From assembly GCA_017994815.1 (NCBI GenBank), contig JAGOJY010000006.1:1-64000 (forward strand): DNA of 64,000 bases, given 5' to 3'. The notes beneath the pieces were generated by a model, which saw only the letters and a list, made by a program, of their open reading frames with translations, was not told the DNA's origin and made no database searches. Positions 26,019-34,361 of this stretch are shown here, piece after piece. Made by a program: the position numbers and the translations under genes. Within the stretch, counting starts at the first letter, position 1. Each line of letters starts with the position of its first letter. This DNA comes from Acidobacteriota bacterium (lineage in GTDB: Bacteria > Acidobacteriota > Polarisedimenticolia > J045).

Positions 26019-27078
26019 CGCGCGCTCGCTGGCCGAGCCGGCCGGGGCGGCGGGCATCGCCGAGCTGCCCGAACTGCCGTTCATCACGGTCGTGGTGCCG
26101 GTGCGCAACGAGCGCCGCTTCATCGGCGACACGCTGGGCCAACTGCTGGCCCAGGATTACCCGCGCGAGCAGCTGGAGATCCTCGTCTGCGACGGCATGA
26201 GCGACGACGGCACGCGCGAGATCGTCGGCGAGGTCGCGGCGCGGCACCCGCAGGTGCGGCTTTTCGACAACCCGCGCCGGCTCAGCTCCTCGGGACGCAA
26301 CGTCGGCTTCCGCGCGGCGCGCGGCGAGATCGTGCTGGTCGTGGACGGCCACGTCCTGATCGACAACGACCAACTGCTGCGCTCGGTGGCGCGCTGCTTC
26401 CGCCAGACCGGCGCGGAGTGCCTCGGACGCCCGCAGCCGCTGGTCGCCGTCCAGGGCAGCGCGTGGTCCGAGGCGATCGCCGAAGCGCGCGCGAGCTGGC
26501 TCGGCCACAGCAACAGCTCGTTCATCTTCAGCGAGTACGAGGGGTTCGCGCCGGCAGCCAGCGTCGGCGCGGCCTACCACCGCTCGGTGTTCGGCCGCGT
26601 GGGCCTGGTGGACGAGGCGTTCGACGCCTGCGAGGACCTGGAGTTCAACACGCGGCTGGACCGGGCCGGAATGCGCTGCTACGTCAGCCCGTCGCTGCGG
26701 GTGCGGTACTACGCCCGCACCAGCCTCGGCGGGCTGTTCCGGCAGATGCACCGTTACGGCTACGGCCGCTACAAGTACCTGCGCAAGCACCCGTCGTCTC
26801 TGACCGTCGGGCAGTTGCTGCCGCCGCTCGTCGTCGCCGGGCTGGCGCTGCTGCCGCTGGCTCCGCTCTTCTCGCGGCGGCTGTTCGGCGCCGGGCTGTT
26901 GGCGGCCGGCGGGTACGCCGGTGTGATCGCCGGCGCCTCGGCCGGGCTGGCCCGCCGCCGCGGCGTGCGGCACCTGCTGCGCTACCCGGTGATCTACTTC
27001 TGCGTCCACCTCGCGCTGGGCGCGGGTTTCTGGCACTCGCTGTTCAAGGGCGGCCGCACGGGCGGGCGCGATGGCTGA
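26008..27078 (+). CDS. GT2 glycosyltransferase, ExoA-like, with membrane anchor
   Basis: The 356-residue protein has VVVPVRNERRFIGDTLGQLL, VCDGMSDDGTREIV, the DxD-like VVDGHVLID, and ACEDLEFNTRLDRAG (ED motif), followed by two or three hydrophobic segments at the C-terminus. It resembles ExoA, a beta-glucosyltransferase of succinoglycan synthesis, although the sugar here is unknown. ATG 26008 lies inside the end of the GT4 gene. The next gene begins before its stop. Confidence 0.85.
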   Translation: MPPSARSLAEPAGAAGIAELPELPFITVVVPVRNERRFIGDTLGQLLAQDYPREQLEILVCDGMSDDGTREIVGEVAARHPQVRLFDNPRRLSSSGRNVGFRAARGEIVLVVDGHVLIDNDQLLRSVARCFRQTGAECLGRPQPLVAVQGSAWSEAIAEARASWLGHSNSSFIFSEYEGFAPAASVGAAYHRSVFGRVGLVDEAFDACEDLEFNTRLDRAGMRCYVSPSLRVRYYARTSLGGLFRQMHRYGYGRYKYLRKHPSSLTVGQLLPPLVVAGLALLPLAPLFSRRLFGAGLLAAGGYAGVIAGASAGLARRRGVRHLLRYPVIYFCVHLALGAGFWHSLFKGGRTGGRDG

Positions 27079-28093
27079 CCTGCCCCTGCCCCGCCCCGCG
27101 CTCGCCGCGGCGCGACCCCGCCGCTTCGGCCGGATCGTCGCGTTCGGCGCGTCCGCCGCGGTCCTGGCGATGCCGCTGTGGCCGGCGCGTGCGCCGGTGA
27201 AAACGCAGATGGGCCTCGCCGTTCAGGACGCCGCCCACGTCGTGCTCGGACTGCTCCTGACCTTCACGCTGTGGTTCGCGCTGCGGCGCGGGCCGGTGCG
27301 CCGGCGCGACGCGGCGCTCGCGTTCGCCGGCGCCGTGGCGCTGCTCTCCGGCGTCGAGTTGCTGCAGGGCATCTTCCGGCTCGGCGACGCGTCGTGGACC
27401 GACGTCGGCTACGACCTCGCCGGCGCGTTGGTCGCGCTGGCCGTCCTCGCCGCGCCGACACTCGGGCGGCGCGGCGTCGTGCTGGCGGCGGTGATCGCGG
27501 CGATCGCGATTTCGATCCCGGCCCACCGCCTCGGGTCCGTGGCGCTCGCGCAGCAGCTGCGCGCCCAGATGTTCCCGCAGCTCGGCCGGTTCGAGGACAG
27601 CGGCGAACTCATCGCCTGGTCGGGCCGCGGCGGGTGCAGCGTGCGCCTGGTCCAGCACCACGCCACCGAAGGGCGCGGGGCCCTGCTGTGCGTGTTCGGT
27701 CGCACCTTGCGACCCTCGCTCGTGCTGTGGCAGCCAGGGTCGGACTGGTCCGCGTACGACGACCTGCTGGTGGACGTGTACAACGACAGCGGGCGCCCGC
27801 TCGACCTGTGCGTCAAGGTCACGGACGGGGTGGCGTGGAAGCGCCGCCGCGAGCGCTTCGAGATCGCGCTGCCGATCCCGCCCGGGGCCTCCACGATCAG
27901 CCTGCCGATCACGACCATCGCCGCCGGCCCGGCGAACCGGCGCCTCGACCTCAAGCGGGTCCAGTCGCTCTCGCTGTTCATGAGACGGCCGGGCGCGCCG
28001 GCCCGGCTGTACGTGGACAACGTGCGGCTCACCACGCGCGACATCTCGCCCGTGCGGCTGGCCGGGCCGACGCGCCGCGAGGGCGGAGCATGA
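27071..28093 (+). CDS. VanZ-like membrane protein fused to a jelly-roll domain
   Basis: The protein has 340 residues. About four hydrophobic helices carry the VanZ pattern: QDAAHVVLGLLLTF, then GVELLQGIFRLGDASWTDVGYDLAGALVAL. After residue about 180 comes a soluble beta-rich domain with YDDLLVDVYNDSGRPLDLCVKV and RVQSLSLFMRRPGAPARLYVDNVRL, typical of CBM-like jelly rolls. VanZ-like proteins are common in EPS operons but their role is unclear. The fusion suggests that the beta domain binds glycan outside the membrane (inference). Both ends overlap neighbours. Confidence 0.75.
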   Translation: MADLPLPRPALAAARPRRFGRIVAFGASAAVLAMPLWPARAPVKTQMGLAVQDAAHVVLGLLLTFTLWFALRRGPVRRRDAALAFAGAVALLSGVELLQGIFRLGDASWTDVGYDLAGALVALAVLAAPTLGRRGVVLAAVIAAIAISIPAHRLGSVALAQQLRAQMFPQLGRFEDSGELIAWSGRGGCSVRLVQHHATEGRGALLCVFGRTLRPSLVLWQPGSDWSAYDDLLVDVYNDSGRPLDLCVKVTDGVAWKRRRERFEIALPIPPGASTISLPITTIAAGPANRRLDLKRVQSLSLFMRRPGAPARLYVDNVRLTTRDISPVRLAGPTRREGGA

Positions 28094-29244
28094 CCCCGCT
28101 GCGCGTCGTCCTCGCGATCGACGAGATCTACCAGTGGCAGGGCGGCACCGAGAAGCAGCTCCGCCTGCTGCTCGAGCACCTGCCGCGCCACGGCGCCGAG
28201 GCGCGCCTGTTGACGATCCACGGCAGCCCGCACCTCGCGGGGCTCCCGTTCCCGACCTCCGTTCTCGGGCTCCCGCTCAAGCGCTACCTCGCCCCGCTGG
28301 TCCTGGCCCGCGCACGCCGCGAGCTGCGCCGGGTTCGAGCCGACGCGGTGCTGGCGTTCTTCCCGATGGCGCGCTGGCTCGTGCTGCGGGCCGCGGCCTC
28401 GGCCGGCGTGCCGGTCCGCGTTTCGACGCGCCGCAACTTCGGCCTGACCGAGGACGCCTACGCCTCGCGCGGGCTGGCGCGCTGGAACCGGCACGCGACA
28501 CACATCCTGTGCAACAGCCGCCGGCTCGTGCAGCGGGTGGCCGAGGTCGAGCGCCCCGACGGGACCCCGGTCGAGTACCTGCCGAACCTCTTTCCGCTCG
28601 AGCCCGCGCCGCCGCACCCGGACCGGCCGTCCGGCGAGTGGAACGTCGTGCTGGTGGCCAACCTGCGCCCGGTCAAGCGCGTCGACGTGTTCGTCCGCGC
28701 CGCGGCCGCGCTGGCGCGCGAGGTCCCGCAGGCGCGGTTCCACGTCGCCGGCGACGGGCCGCAACGCGCCGCGCTGGAGGCGCTGGCGCGCGAGCTCGGC
28801 ACCGCTTCGCGGGTCGTTTTCCACGGCCCGGTCGGCGACGTGCCGGCGCTGTTGGCCGCGATGGACGCCGCGGTGCTGACCTCCGAAACCGAGGGCTCTT
28901 CCAACGCCATCCTGGAGTACATGGCCGCCGGGCTGCCGGTGATCGCGACCGACACCGGCGGCAACCCCGAGCTGGTCCGGGCCGACAACGGAGTGCTCGT
29001 GCCGCCCGGCGATCCCGCGGCGCTCGCCGCCGCGCTCGCCCGTCTCACCCGCGATCCCGCGGCCGTCCGCCGCATGGGCGCGGCCTCGCGCGCCATCGTG
29101 GAGCGCGAGCACGACGCCGCGATCGTGGCGCCGCTCTACATCGATTACATCGCGGACCGGCTGCAGCAACGCCGGGCCGCCTCGCTGCGCAATTCCGAAC
29201 TCATGGGGACCACGACATGTCCGAGCCGATCCAACAGCCATTGA
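28090..29244 (+). CDS. GT4 family glycosyltransferase
   Basis: The 384-residue GT-B enzyme has YQWQGGTEKQLRLLLEHLP at the N-terminus (donor loop), VLVANLRPVKRVDVFVRAAA, FHVAGDGPQRAALEALA and the EX7E motif in ETEGSSNAILEYMAAGLPVIATDTGG. It is the last transferase before the polymer-length control genes. The kinase gene starts 28 nt inside its 3' end, so the two are translationally linked. Confidence 0.88.
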   Translation: MTPLRVVLAIDEIYQWQGGTEKQLRLLLEHLPRHGAEARLLTIHGSPHLAGLPFPTSVLGLPLKRYLAPLVLARARRELRRVRADAVLAFFPMARWLVLRAAASAGVPVRVSTRRNFGLTEDAYASRGLARWNRHATHILCNSRRLVQRVAEVERPDGTPVEYLPNLFPLEPAPPHPDRPSGEWNVVLVANLRPVKRVDVFVRAAAALAREVPQARFHVAGDGPQRAALEALARELGTASRVVFHGPVGDVPALLAAMDAAVLTSETEGSSNAILEYMAAGLPVIATDTGGNPELVRADNGVLVPPGDPAALAAALARLTRDPAAVRRMGAASRAIVEREHDAAIVAPLYIDYIADRLQQRRAASLRNSELMGTTTCPSRSNSH

Positions 29245-29993
29245 GAAGCGTCGCCGTGGGCGGCGTGAGCCAGCCCGACCGCGTTGCGCCGGCGGCCGAC
29301 CAGACCGACCTGGTCGCCCTGTTCGCGCTGCACGCGCCGGACTCGCCGATGACCGAGCGCCTGCGCCGGATCAAGTCCAACCTCTTGCGCCAGGAGCGGC
29401 AGGCCGGGCACGAGCACAAGCTGCTGGTCGTCACCTCGCCGCAGGCCAACGACGGCAAGACCCTGCTCACGGCGAACCTGGGGATCGTCCTCGCACGTCC
29501 CGCCGGCACGCGGGTCCTGATCGTCGATCTCGACCTGCGCAAGCCGAAGGTGCACCGCGTCTTCGGGCACGCGCCGCGGCGCGGGGTCCGCGCGATCCTC
29601 GACGGCCAGGCCACGCTGGAGGAGATGCTCGTCCCGGGCCCCGTGCCCGGGATCGACCTCCTGCTCGCCGGGCGCGCCGACCGCTCCACCATCGAGCTGA
29701 CGAGCGCCGAGCTGGAGCCGCTGTTCCGCGAAGCGCGCCAGCGCTACGACCGCGTGATCGTCGACACGCCGCCGGTGCTGCAGTTCTCCGACGCGGTCGA
29801 GGCCGCGACGATCGCCGACGGCACGATCCTGGTCGCGCGCGCGCGACGCACGCTGTGCCGGGCCGTGCAGCGCTCCCTCGAATCGCTGGAGGGCTGCCGC
29901 ATGCTCGGGATGGTGCTCAACGACACTCAGCGCAACCTGCTCGAGCGCCGCTACTACGGCTACTCCTACAAGTACAAGTACCGCGACAAGTGA
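29217..29993 (+). CDS. Bacterial tyrosine kinase (BY-kinase), CpsD/Wze type
   Basis: The 258-residue cytoplasmic ATPase has a Walker A motif in TSPQANDGKT, Walker A' in VLIVDLDLRKPKVH and Walker B in RVIVDTPPVLQFSD. Its C-terminus is a cluster of six tyrosines within RRYYGYSYKYKYRDK, the usual autophosphorylation tail. It lacks membrane segments; the cognate transmembrane activator is the separate chain-length protein just downstream, as in two-component Gram-positive or XrtA-type systems. Phosphorylation cycling would control polymer assembly and length. Confidence 0.9.
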   Translation: MSEPIQQPLRSVAVGGVSQPDRVAPAADQTDLVALFALHAPDSPMTERLRRIKSNLLRQERQAGHEHKLLVVTSPQANDGKTLLTANLGIVLARPAGTRVLIVDLDLRKPKVHRVFGHAPRRGVRAILDGQATLEEMLVPGPVPGIDLLLAGRADRSTIELTSAELEPLFREARQRYDRVIVDTPPVLQFSDAVEAATIADGTILVARARRTLCRAVQRSLESLEGCRMLGMVLNDTQRNLLERRYYGYSYKYKYRDK

Positions 29994-30014
29994 CCTGCCA
30001 GCCGAGGAAACGCG

Positions 30015-31457
30015 ATGAACGACGCTTTCGATGAAAAACCCGTCGCCTCCGACGCCCGCTCGCTGAAGGTGTGGGACATCCTGACCCACCGCTGGGGCTG
30101 GATCCTCGTTCCCACGCTCGTCGGGCTCGGAATCGGGATCCTGCTCTACAACACGCTGCCGCGGACGTACAAGTCCCGCACGATGATCCAGGTGCTGGGC
30201 CAGGCGGTGCCCAAGCAGCTCGTCCCGGCCACGGTGCCCAACGACGCCGAGACCGTGATCGGCGGCCTGGAAGGGACGATCCGTTCCTACGACTTCCTCG
30301 CCGAAGCGCTGCGCCGCGCGGGCGCGGTGGGCCACTCCACGCCGGAAGAGGTCGTCGGCACCAAGGTGGCCCAGCTCAACCTCAACCTGGAGCTGCGACA
30401 GGACCTCGACATGAAGGTCTTCGAGGTCACGGTCGGCTGGCCCGATCCGGTGATGGCCGCGATGCTGGCGCGCGAGATCGGCGACCACTTCATGGACGCC
30501 AACCAGGACTACCGCAAGAAGCAGGCCGCGGAGAACCTCGGGCTTTTGCGCAAGATCCACGACGAGGCGAAGTTCAAGCTCGAGCACGTGCGCAACCAGC
30601 TGGCCGATTTCGAGCGCTCACGCACGCAGTTCCTGCCCTCGCGCGAGGCGCAGATCCAGAACTCGATCGACCTGCGCGTGCAGGAGCGCTCGATGCTGGC
30701 AAGCCGCATCGCCGCCATCGAATCGCGGCTGAGCCTGATGCAGCAGTTCCCGCAGGAACCGCAGCCGGTCACGGCGGGACAGACGGCCGAGGTCAGCATG
30801 CGCGGGGTGCGCAACTGCCAGGCCGAGCTGTCGCAGTTGCGCGTGCGGTTCAACGAGATCCATCCGGCGGTGCGGCTCAAGCGCCAGGAGTGCGAGCAAC
30901 TGGAGCAGTCGCTGACCGGGCAGGCCTCACAGCTCGCCGAGTCGACCGGGTCGCCCGCGACCGGGAAGACGCGCGACCAAGTGGAGGCCGAGAGCGAGTT
31001 GGCGCGCCTGCGCGCGGAGGATCGGCAGCTGCAGGCGCAGATCGGCGGGCTGGAGGGTCGCCTGACGCGCGTCCCGGAAGTCGCCGCCGGCCGCGAGGTG
31101 CTGGCCCGCGCGGTGATGGCGGCCGAACAGGAGTACGCCAACGCCACCGAGCGGCTGCGCGAGGCCGAGGAAGGGACCTCGCTCGAGGAAAACGCCCAGG
31201 GGCTGCGGTTCCGCGTCGTCCAGGAGGCGACGGTGCCGAAGTTCCCGTCGTGGCCGATGCTCAGCATGATGCTGCTCGGCGGGATCGGCGGCGGGCTCCT
31301 GCTCGGGATCGTCTTCGTCACGCTGGCCGAGACGGTCTACCGCACGTTCCGCTTCGAGGAGGACCTGACGCAGGAGACCGGCGTCCCGGTCTTGGGCGAC
31401 ATCCCGCACCTCTCGCGCCGGATGGTGCGCCGCCACCAGTTCGCGGATGGCACCTGA
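30015..31457 (+). CDS. Polysaccharide chain-length determinant (Wzz/GumC family)
   Basis: The protein has 480 residues. A membrane helix near residues 30-46 (WGWILVPTLVGLGIGILLY) and one near the C-terminus (LSMMLLGGIGGGLLLGIVFV) flank a long periplasmic part. That part has coiled-coil stretches (KIHDEAKFKLEHVRNQL, and EVEAESELARLRAEDRQ-like repeats). The C-terminal cytoplasmic tail (TGVPVLGDIPHLSRRMV) resembles the kinase-contacting part of GumC/EpsF proteins. It would set polymer length and activate the kinase encoded 21 nt upstream. Its stop overlaps the next start by 11 nt. Confidence 0.88.
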   Translation: MNDAFDEKPVASDARSLKVWDILTHRWGWILVPTLVGLGIGILLYNTLPRTYKSRTMIQVLGQAVPKQLVPATVPNDAETVIGGLEGTIRSYDFLAEALRRAGAVGHSTPEEVVGTKVAQLNLNLELRQDLDMKVFEVTVGWPDPVMAAMLAREIGDHFMDANQDYRKKQAAENLGLLRKIHDEAKFKLEHVRNQLADFERSRTQFLPSREAQIQNSIDLRVQERSMLASRIAAIESRLSLMQQFPQEPQPVTAGQTAEVSMRGVRNCQAELSQLRVRFNEIHPAVRLKRQECEQLEQSLTGQASQLAESTGSPATGKTRDQVEAESELARLRAEDRQLQAQIGGLEGRLTRVPEVAAGREVLARAVMAAEQEYANATERLREAEEGTSLEENAQGLRFRVVQEATVPKFPSWPMLSMMLLGGIGGGLLLGIVFVTLAETVYRTFRFEEDLTQETGVPVLGDIPHLSRRMVRRHQFADGT

Positions 31458-32616
31458 CGCGCGCGACGAACTCGGGACCGAGCTGCGGCTGCTGTTGGAG
31501 CTGACGGCCCGGCGCCCGGGTCCCACGCGGATCGAATCGCTGCTCGATCGCGTGGACTGGCACGCACTTCTGGCCGCGGCGCACGCCCACGGCGTGGAGA
31601 GCTGGCTCGCCGCCGCCGTCGAGCGCGGCGGAATGGGCCAGCCCCCGGCGGAGGTCGCGCGGCGCCTCGCGCAGACGCGATCCGATTCGGTGTTGTTCGA
31701 CCGGGTGTCGGTCGTCGTGCTCGGCGCGCTCGGCGGCGCATTCGCGCGCGCGGGCATCCCGTGGCTGTTGTTGAAGGGCAGCGGGATCGCCGAGCGGCTC
31801 CACCAGGACCCGTCCCGCAGGCCGGCGAAGGACATCGACGTTCTCGTTCGGCCCGAGCAGCTCGAGCACGCGATCGAGATCCTGCGCGGGTTGGGGTACG
31901 AGCCGCAGCGCGAGGATTGGTATCGCCGGCACCACTTCCACGTCCCCTGCACGCATCCCGGACGTTTCGTCGCGGCGACGGTCGAGGTGCACTGGGACGT
32001 GACCCCGCCGCGGTACCCGGTGCGCTTCGACACCGCCGGCTGGTGGGACGGCGCGCGCCGGATCGAGCTGCGCGCGGGCCCGGCGCTCGTCCCCCCCGCG
32101 GCCGCCGAACTGGCGCACCTCGCGTGGCACGCCTTGAACGAGGGCGGCGCGACGATCGCGCGGCTGGCCGATATCGACCGGCTCTGCGCCGCCGCGGGGC
32201 CCGCCGGGACCGAGCAGGCGTTCGCGGCCGCGCGCGCGGCGGGCGCGGCGCAGTTCCTGCGGCAGGCGCTCGCGCTGTGCGCGGCGCTGTGGCCGGGCGG
32301 CGAAACGACGCCGGCGCCACGGCCCTCGCGCTGGCTCGCCCGCCGCACGTGGGACGCCGTCGGCGTCGTCCGTCGCGGGCAAGCCGGCTGGTGGCCGCTG
32401 AAGCACCTCGCGCACTGGGCGCTGGTGGACGGCGCCGACGCGGGCGTCGGTTACCTGGCGCGCCGCGCGGTGCGCGAAGTCCGCCGCGCGCGCGCCGAGG
32501 AGGGCCTCCCGCCGCGACGCTGGGATCCCCTGTGGGTCGTCGCCGCCCTCGCCGCCGGCGCCGGCCTGTGCGCCCTGACCCCCCGCCACCCCTTCCTCCG
32601 CCGCAACGAACCGTAG
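31447..32616 (+). CDS. Nucleotidyltransferase-family protein (PF14907-like)
   Basis: The 389-residue protein carries PWLLLKGSGIAERLHQDPSRRPAKDIDVLVRPEQ near residues 105-140. The KG...R...DIDVLV pattern is the nucleotidyltransferase core of the PF14907 family. VEVHWDV further on adds another family residue. The C-terminus is Arg-rich with one hydrophobic stretch. Members are often found in lasso-peptide clusters and in EPS clusters; their reaction is not firmly known. It ends the rightward operon and is convergent with the PqqD/HPrK-like genes, making a link to that cassette possible. Confidence 0.75.
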   Translation: MAPDARDELGTELRLLLELTARRPGPTRIESLLDRVDWHALLAAAHAHGVESWLAAAVERGGMGQPPAEVARRLAQTRSDSVLFDRVSVVVLGALGGAFARAGIPWLLLKGSGIAERLHQDPSRRPAKDIDVLVRPEQLEHAIEILRGLGYEPQREDWYRRHHFHVPCTHPGRFVAATVEVHWDVTPPRYPVRFDTAGWWDGARRIELRAGPALVPPAAAELAHLAWHALNEGGATIARLADIDRLCAAAGPAGTEQAFAAARAAGAAQFLRQALALCAALWPGGETTPAPRPSRWLARRTWDAVGVVRRGQAGWWPLKHLAHWALVDGADAGVGYLARRAVREVRRARAEEGLPPRRWDPLWVVAALAAGAGLCALTPRHPFLRRNEP

Positions 32617-32628
32617 GATTTTCAAAGG

Positions 32629-32649
32629 CCGCTTCTATCAATGAAGCGG
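32629..32649 (+). terminator. Hairpin after the nucleotidyltransferase gene
   Basis: CCGCTT (32629-32634) pairs with AAGCGG (32644-32649) around a 9-nt loop, just after the stop codon. There is no clear T-run. Confidence 0.4.
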
Positions 32650-32679
32650 TAGGCGGCCTGCCGAAAGGGTGATCGTCGC

Positions 32680-32824
32680 GGGCGGCCCGCCGCACGACGT
32701 CGTTCGCCCGCCGCGCAGCGTGGCTCGATGCACTTCGTGGGGGCCCGCCGCAGGCGGCCCGCCACGCGACGTCGTTCGCTGCACGGCATTCCGCACGGCC
32801 CGCCGCAGGCGGCCCGCCGCGTGC
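32680..32824. repeat. Three related GC-rich intergenic repeats
   Basis: Copy 1 spans 32680-32706, copy 2 spans 32742-32778 and copy 3 spans 32797-32824. Copies 2 and 3 share GGCCCGCCGCAGGCGGCCCG. Copies 1 and 2 share CGACGTCGTTCG after a GGCCCGCC block. They fill most of the gap between two convergent genes (32617-32847). No gene is visible in this gap; ORFs there are Arg/Pro low-complexity readings of the repeats. Confidence 0.6.
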
Positions 32825-32847
32825 CCCGCGTCGCCGTCCTGGAGATC

Positions 32848-33138
32848 CTACAGATCGGGGTCGGGGTAGGTGATGAGGCCGAGGGTGTGCATCTCGGCGA
32901 GCACCTCGGCGACGTGCTCGCGCGCGAGATCCTCCGAGACGTCGAAGACCTGCGGCATCTCGGCCGCGATCTGCTCGACCGTCTGCGTGCCGTCGCAGCG
33001 GCTCCAGACGTGGGTCGCGGCCGCATTCAACAGCCGCAGCGTGAGGCCGTCGTTGCTGAGCACGTACGCCTCACCGTCGACCTCGTTCCAGACGAACCGC
33101 TCGCTGCGCCGCGGGCGGCGCTCCATCCCGTCGTTCAC
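32848..33138 (-). CDS. PqqD-like peptide-recognition protein (RRE fold)
   Basis: The 96-residue protein has the PqqD layout: a short beta-rich half (FVWNEVDGEAYVLSNDGLTLRLLNAAATHVW) followed by a helical half (TVEQIAAEMPQVFDVSEDLAREHVAEVLAEMHTLGLI). In RiPP pathways such proteins (PqqD; B1 in lasso systems) bind the leader of a precursor peptide and present it to enzymes. GTG 33138 overlaps the kinase-like stop (GTGA); ATG 33126 is an alternative. It is the last gene of the cassette, 1 kb from the candidate precursor. Confidence 0.82.
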   Translation of the reverse strand: MNDGMERRPRRSERFVWNEVDGEAYVLSNDGLTLRLLNAAATHVWSRCDGTQTVEQIAAEMPQVFDVSEDLAREHVAEVLAEMHTLGLITYPDPDL

Positions 33139-34127
33139 AGTCCGTTCCCCCGTGGAAGGCGCCCGTCGGCGCGCAGGTGTCCGCGGATCGCCTGCCACAC
33201 CGACGGCTCGCGCGCGAACCGCAAGCGCTCCAGCGGAACAACCTCCATCAATCGCCCGGCGAAGTCCATCATGCGCGACAGCACCTCCGCCGCCGGGCGG
33301 GGCTCGAGCCCCTGGGCCATCACGAGCTGCGCCAAGAGCCGCGCCTGCGCCTCGGCCCGCGGCGCCGCTTCGATCACGTGCTGCGGGCCTTTCTCCAGCA
33401 GGAACATGCCGGCCAGCCGGATCCGGCGCGGCGGGATCTGCGTGCGGATGCCGCCCCACGGGCCGGGCTCGATCGTGACCGTGCGGCCGAGCCGCACGAT
33501 CACTGCTTCCTCGTGCACGATCGGCCGCGGCATCGCCAGCCGCGCGACGGTCGTCTTCCCGCCCTCCGAGGGTGCCATGCACAGCACGCCCACGCCCTGC
33601 TCGATCTCGACCGCGCTCGCATGCGCGATCATCGCCGCCAGCGGCTCCCCCTCGTGCCCCGCGGCGTAGGTGTAGAAGTGCGGGATGAACAGGTGGTCGA
33701 ACGCGCGGCGCGTCTCGTCCTGGAGCAACCACGACGGCACCGTGACCGTCGTCACACGCGCCCCGGGTGCGAAGGTCCCGACGACGAGCCCGTCCAGGCA
33801 CTCGAACGCGTTTTCGCCCGGCGCCGGGGCCGGTGGCGCCGGCGGGCGCTCCCAGTCCACCACGTCCAGGCGCAGCACCGGCGTCCCGGGCGGCGTGCGG
33901 CGCGCGACCAGGAACTCGCGGTAACTGCGCAAGAGCCACCCGACGTGCGACGCCGGGCGAACCTCGAGCCGCAGGCGGGCACCGGCCAGCGACACCCAAC
34001 CCACGGGCACGAACTCGTCGGCGGCCTCCAAGGCTCCGGCGGCCGCGCTTGGGTACGGCGGCAAAGGCACCTCCGAAATCGCGGGAGGCCGGGCGGACAT
34101 CTGCCCACCCGGCCTCCCCCGGTTCAC
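33135..34127 (-). CDS. HPr kinase/PEPCK-like ATPase (HprK-related)
   Basis: The 330-residue protein has a P-loop in MAPSEGGKTTVARL near residues 190-205, followed by HEEAVIVRLG and PPRRIRLAGMFLLEKGP. This is the pattern of HprK-related kinases found in RiPP and SynChlorMet-like cassettes. True HPr kinases phosphorylate a serine of HPr; relatives in paeninodin-type lasso clusters phosphorylate a serine of the precursor. The N-terminal 100 residues are variable. GTG 34127 starts 1 nt after the precursor stop codon; ATG 34100 is an alternative. Neither an HPr nor a PTS gene is nearby, so a peptide substrate is the better guess (inference). Confidence 0.75.
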   Translation of the reverse strand: MNRGRPGGQMSARPPAISEVPLPPYPSAAAGALEAADEFVPVGWVSLAGARLRLEVRPASHVGWLLRSYREFLVARRTPPGTPVLRLDVVDWERPPAPPAPAPGENAFECLDGLVVGTFAPGARVTTVTVPSWLLQDETRRAFDHLFIPHFYTYAAGHEGEPLAAMIAHASAVEIEQGVGVLCMAPSEGGKTTVARLAMPRPIVHEEAVIVRLGRTVTIEPGPWGGIRTQIPPRRIRLAGMFLLEKGPQHVIEAAPRAEAQARLLAQLVMAQGLEPRPAAEVLSRMMDFAGRLMEVVPLERLRFAREPSVWQAIRGHLRADGRLPRGNGL

Positions 34128-34128
34128 C

Positions 34129-34272
34129 TCAGCGCAACGGCTTGACGTGCACCCGGTTGGGATCGAACGAAGTGCCCGGAGCCACGCGAACGTACGTGCC
34201 GATCGTGAAGGCGCCGCTGAGCGGCAGTCCCTTGATGGACGGCTTGGCGTACGGCTTCTTCGTGGTGTTCAT
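34129..34272 (-). CDS. Candidate RiPP precursor peptide (47 aa, lasso-like leader)
   Basis: This small gene has an excellent ribosome site (AAGGAGGG 5 nt before ATG 34272) and encodes 47 residues. The first half reads like a lasso-type leader: KKPYAKPSI at residues 5-13 (the YxxPxI/L element bound by PqqD-like proteins) and Thr23 two residues before Gly25, where lasso leaders are cut. A core from Gly25 would be 23 residues: GTYVRVAPGTSFD, then a basic tail ending HVKPLR. The first acid is Asp37, position 13 of that core, too far for a standard 7-9-residue lasso ring. Thr26, Thr34 and Ser35 are possible phosphorylation sites. No product is known to me. Confidence 0.72.
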   Translation of the reverse strand: MNTTKKPYAKPSIKGLPLSGAFTIGTYVRVAPGTSFDPNRVHVKPLR

Positions 34273-34296
34273 GCTGCCCTCCTTAACTGCCACTAC

Positions 34297-34317
34297 TCCC
34301 GCCCGGGCCGAGCGGGA
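34297..34317 (-). repeat. Hairpin in the leader of the peptide gene
   Basis: TCCCGC (34297-34302) and GCGGGA (34312-34317) form a perfect 6-bp stem with a 9-nt loop between the deacetylase-peptidase stop and the peptide's ribosome site. It could reduce read-through or stabilise the peptide mRNA. Confidence 0.4.
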
Positions 34318-34361
34318 TTTCCTGGGCGCGGACCGCGGGCGGCCCACACGCGCAATTCGCA

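Noticed and set aside
32669-33026. Short ORFs over the 32.7-32.8 kb repeats
   Set aside because: Low-complexity Arg/Pro readings of the repeats, overlapping the PqqD-like gene in the wrong frame.
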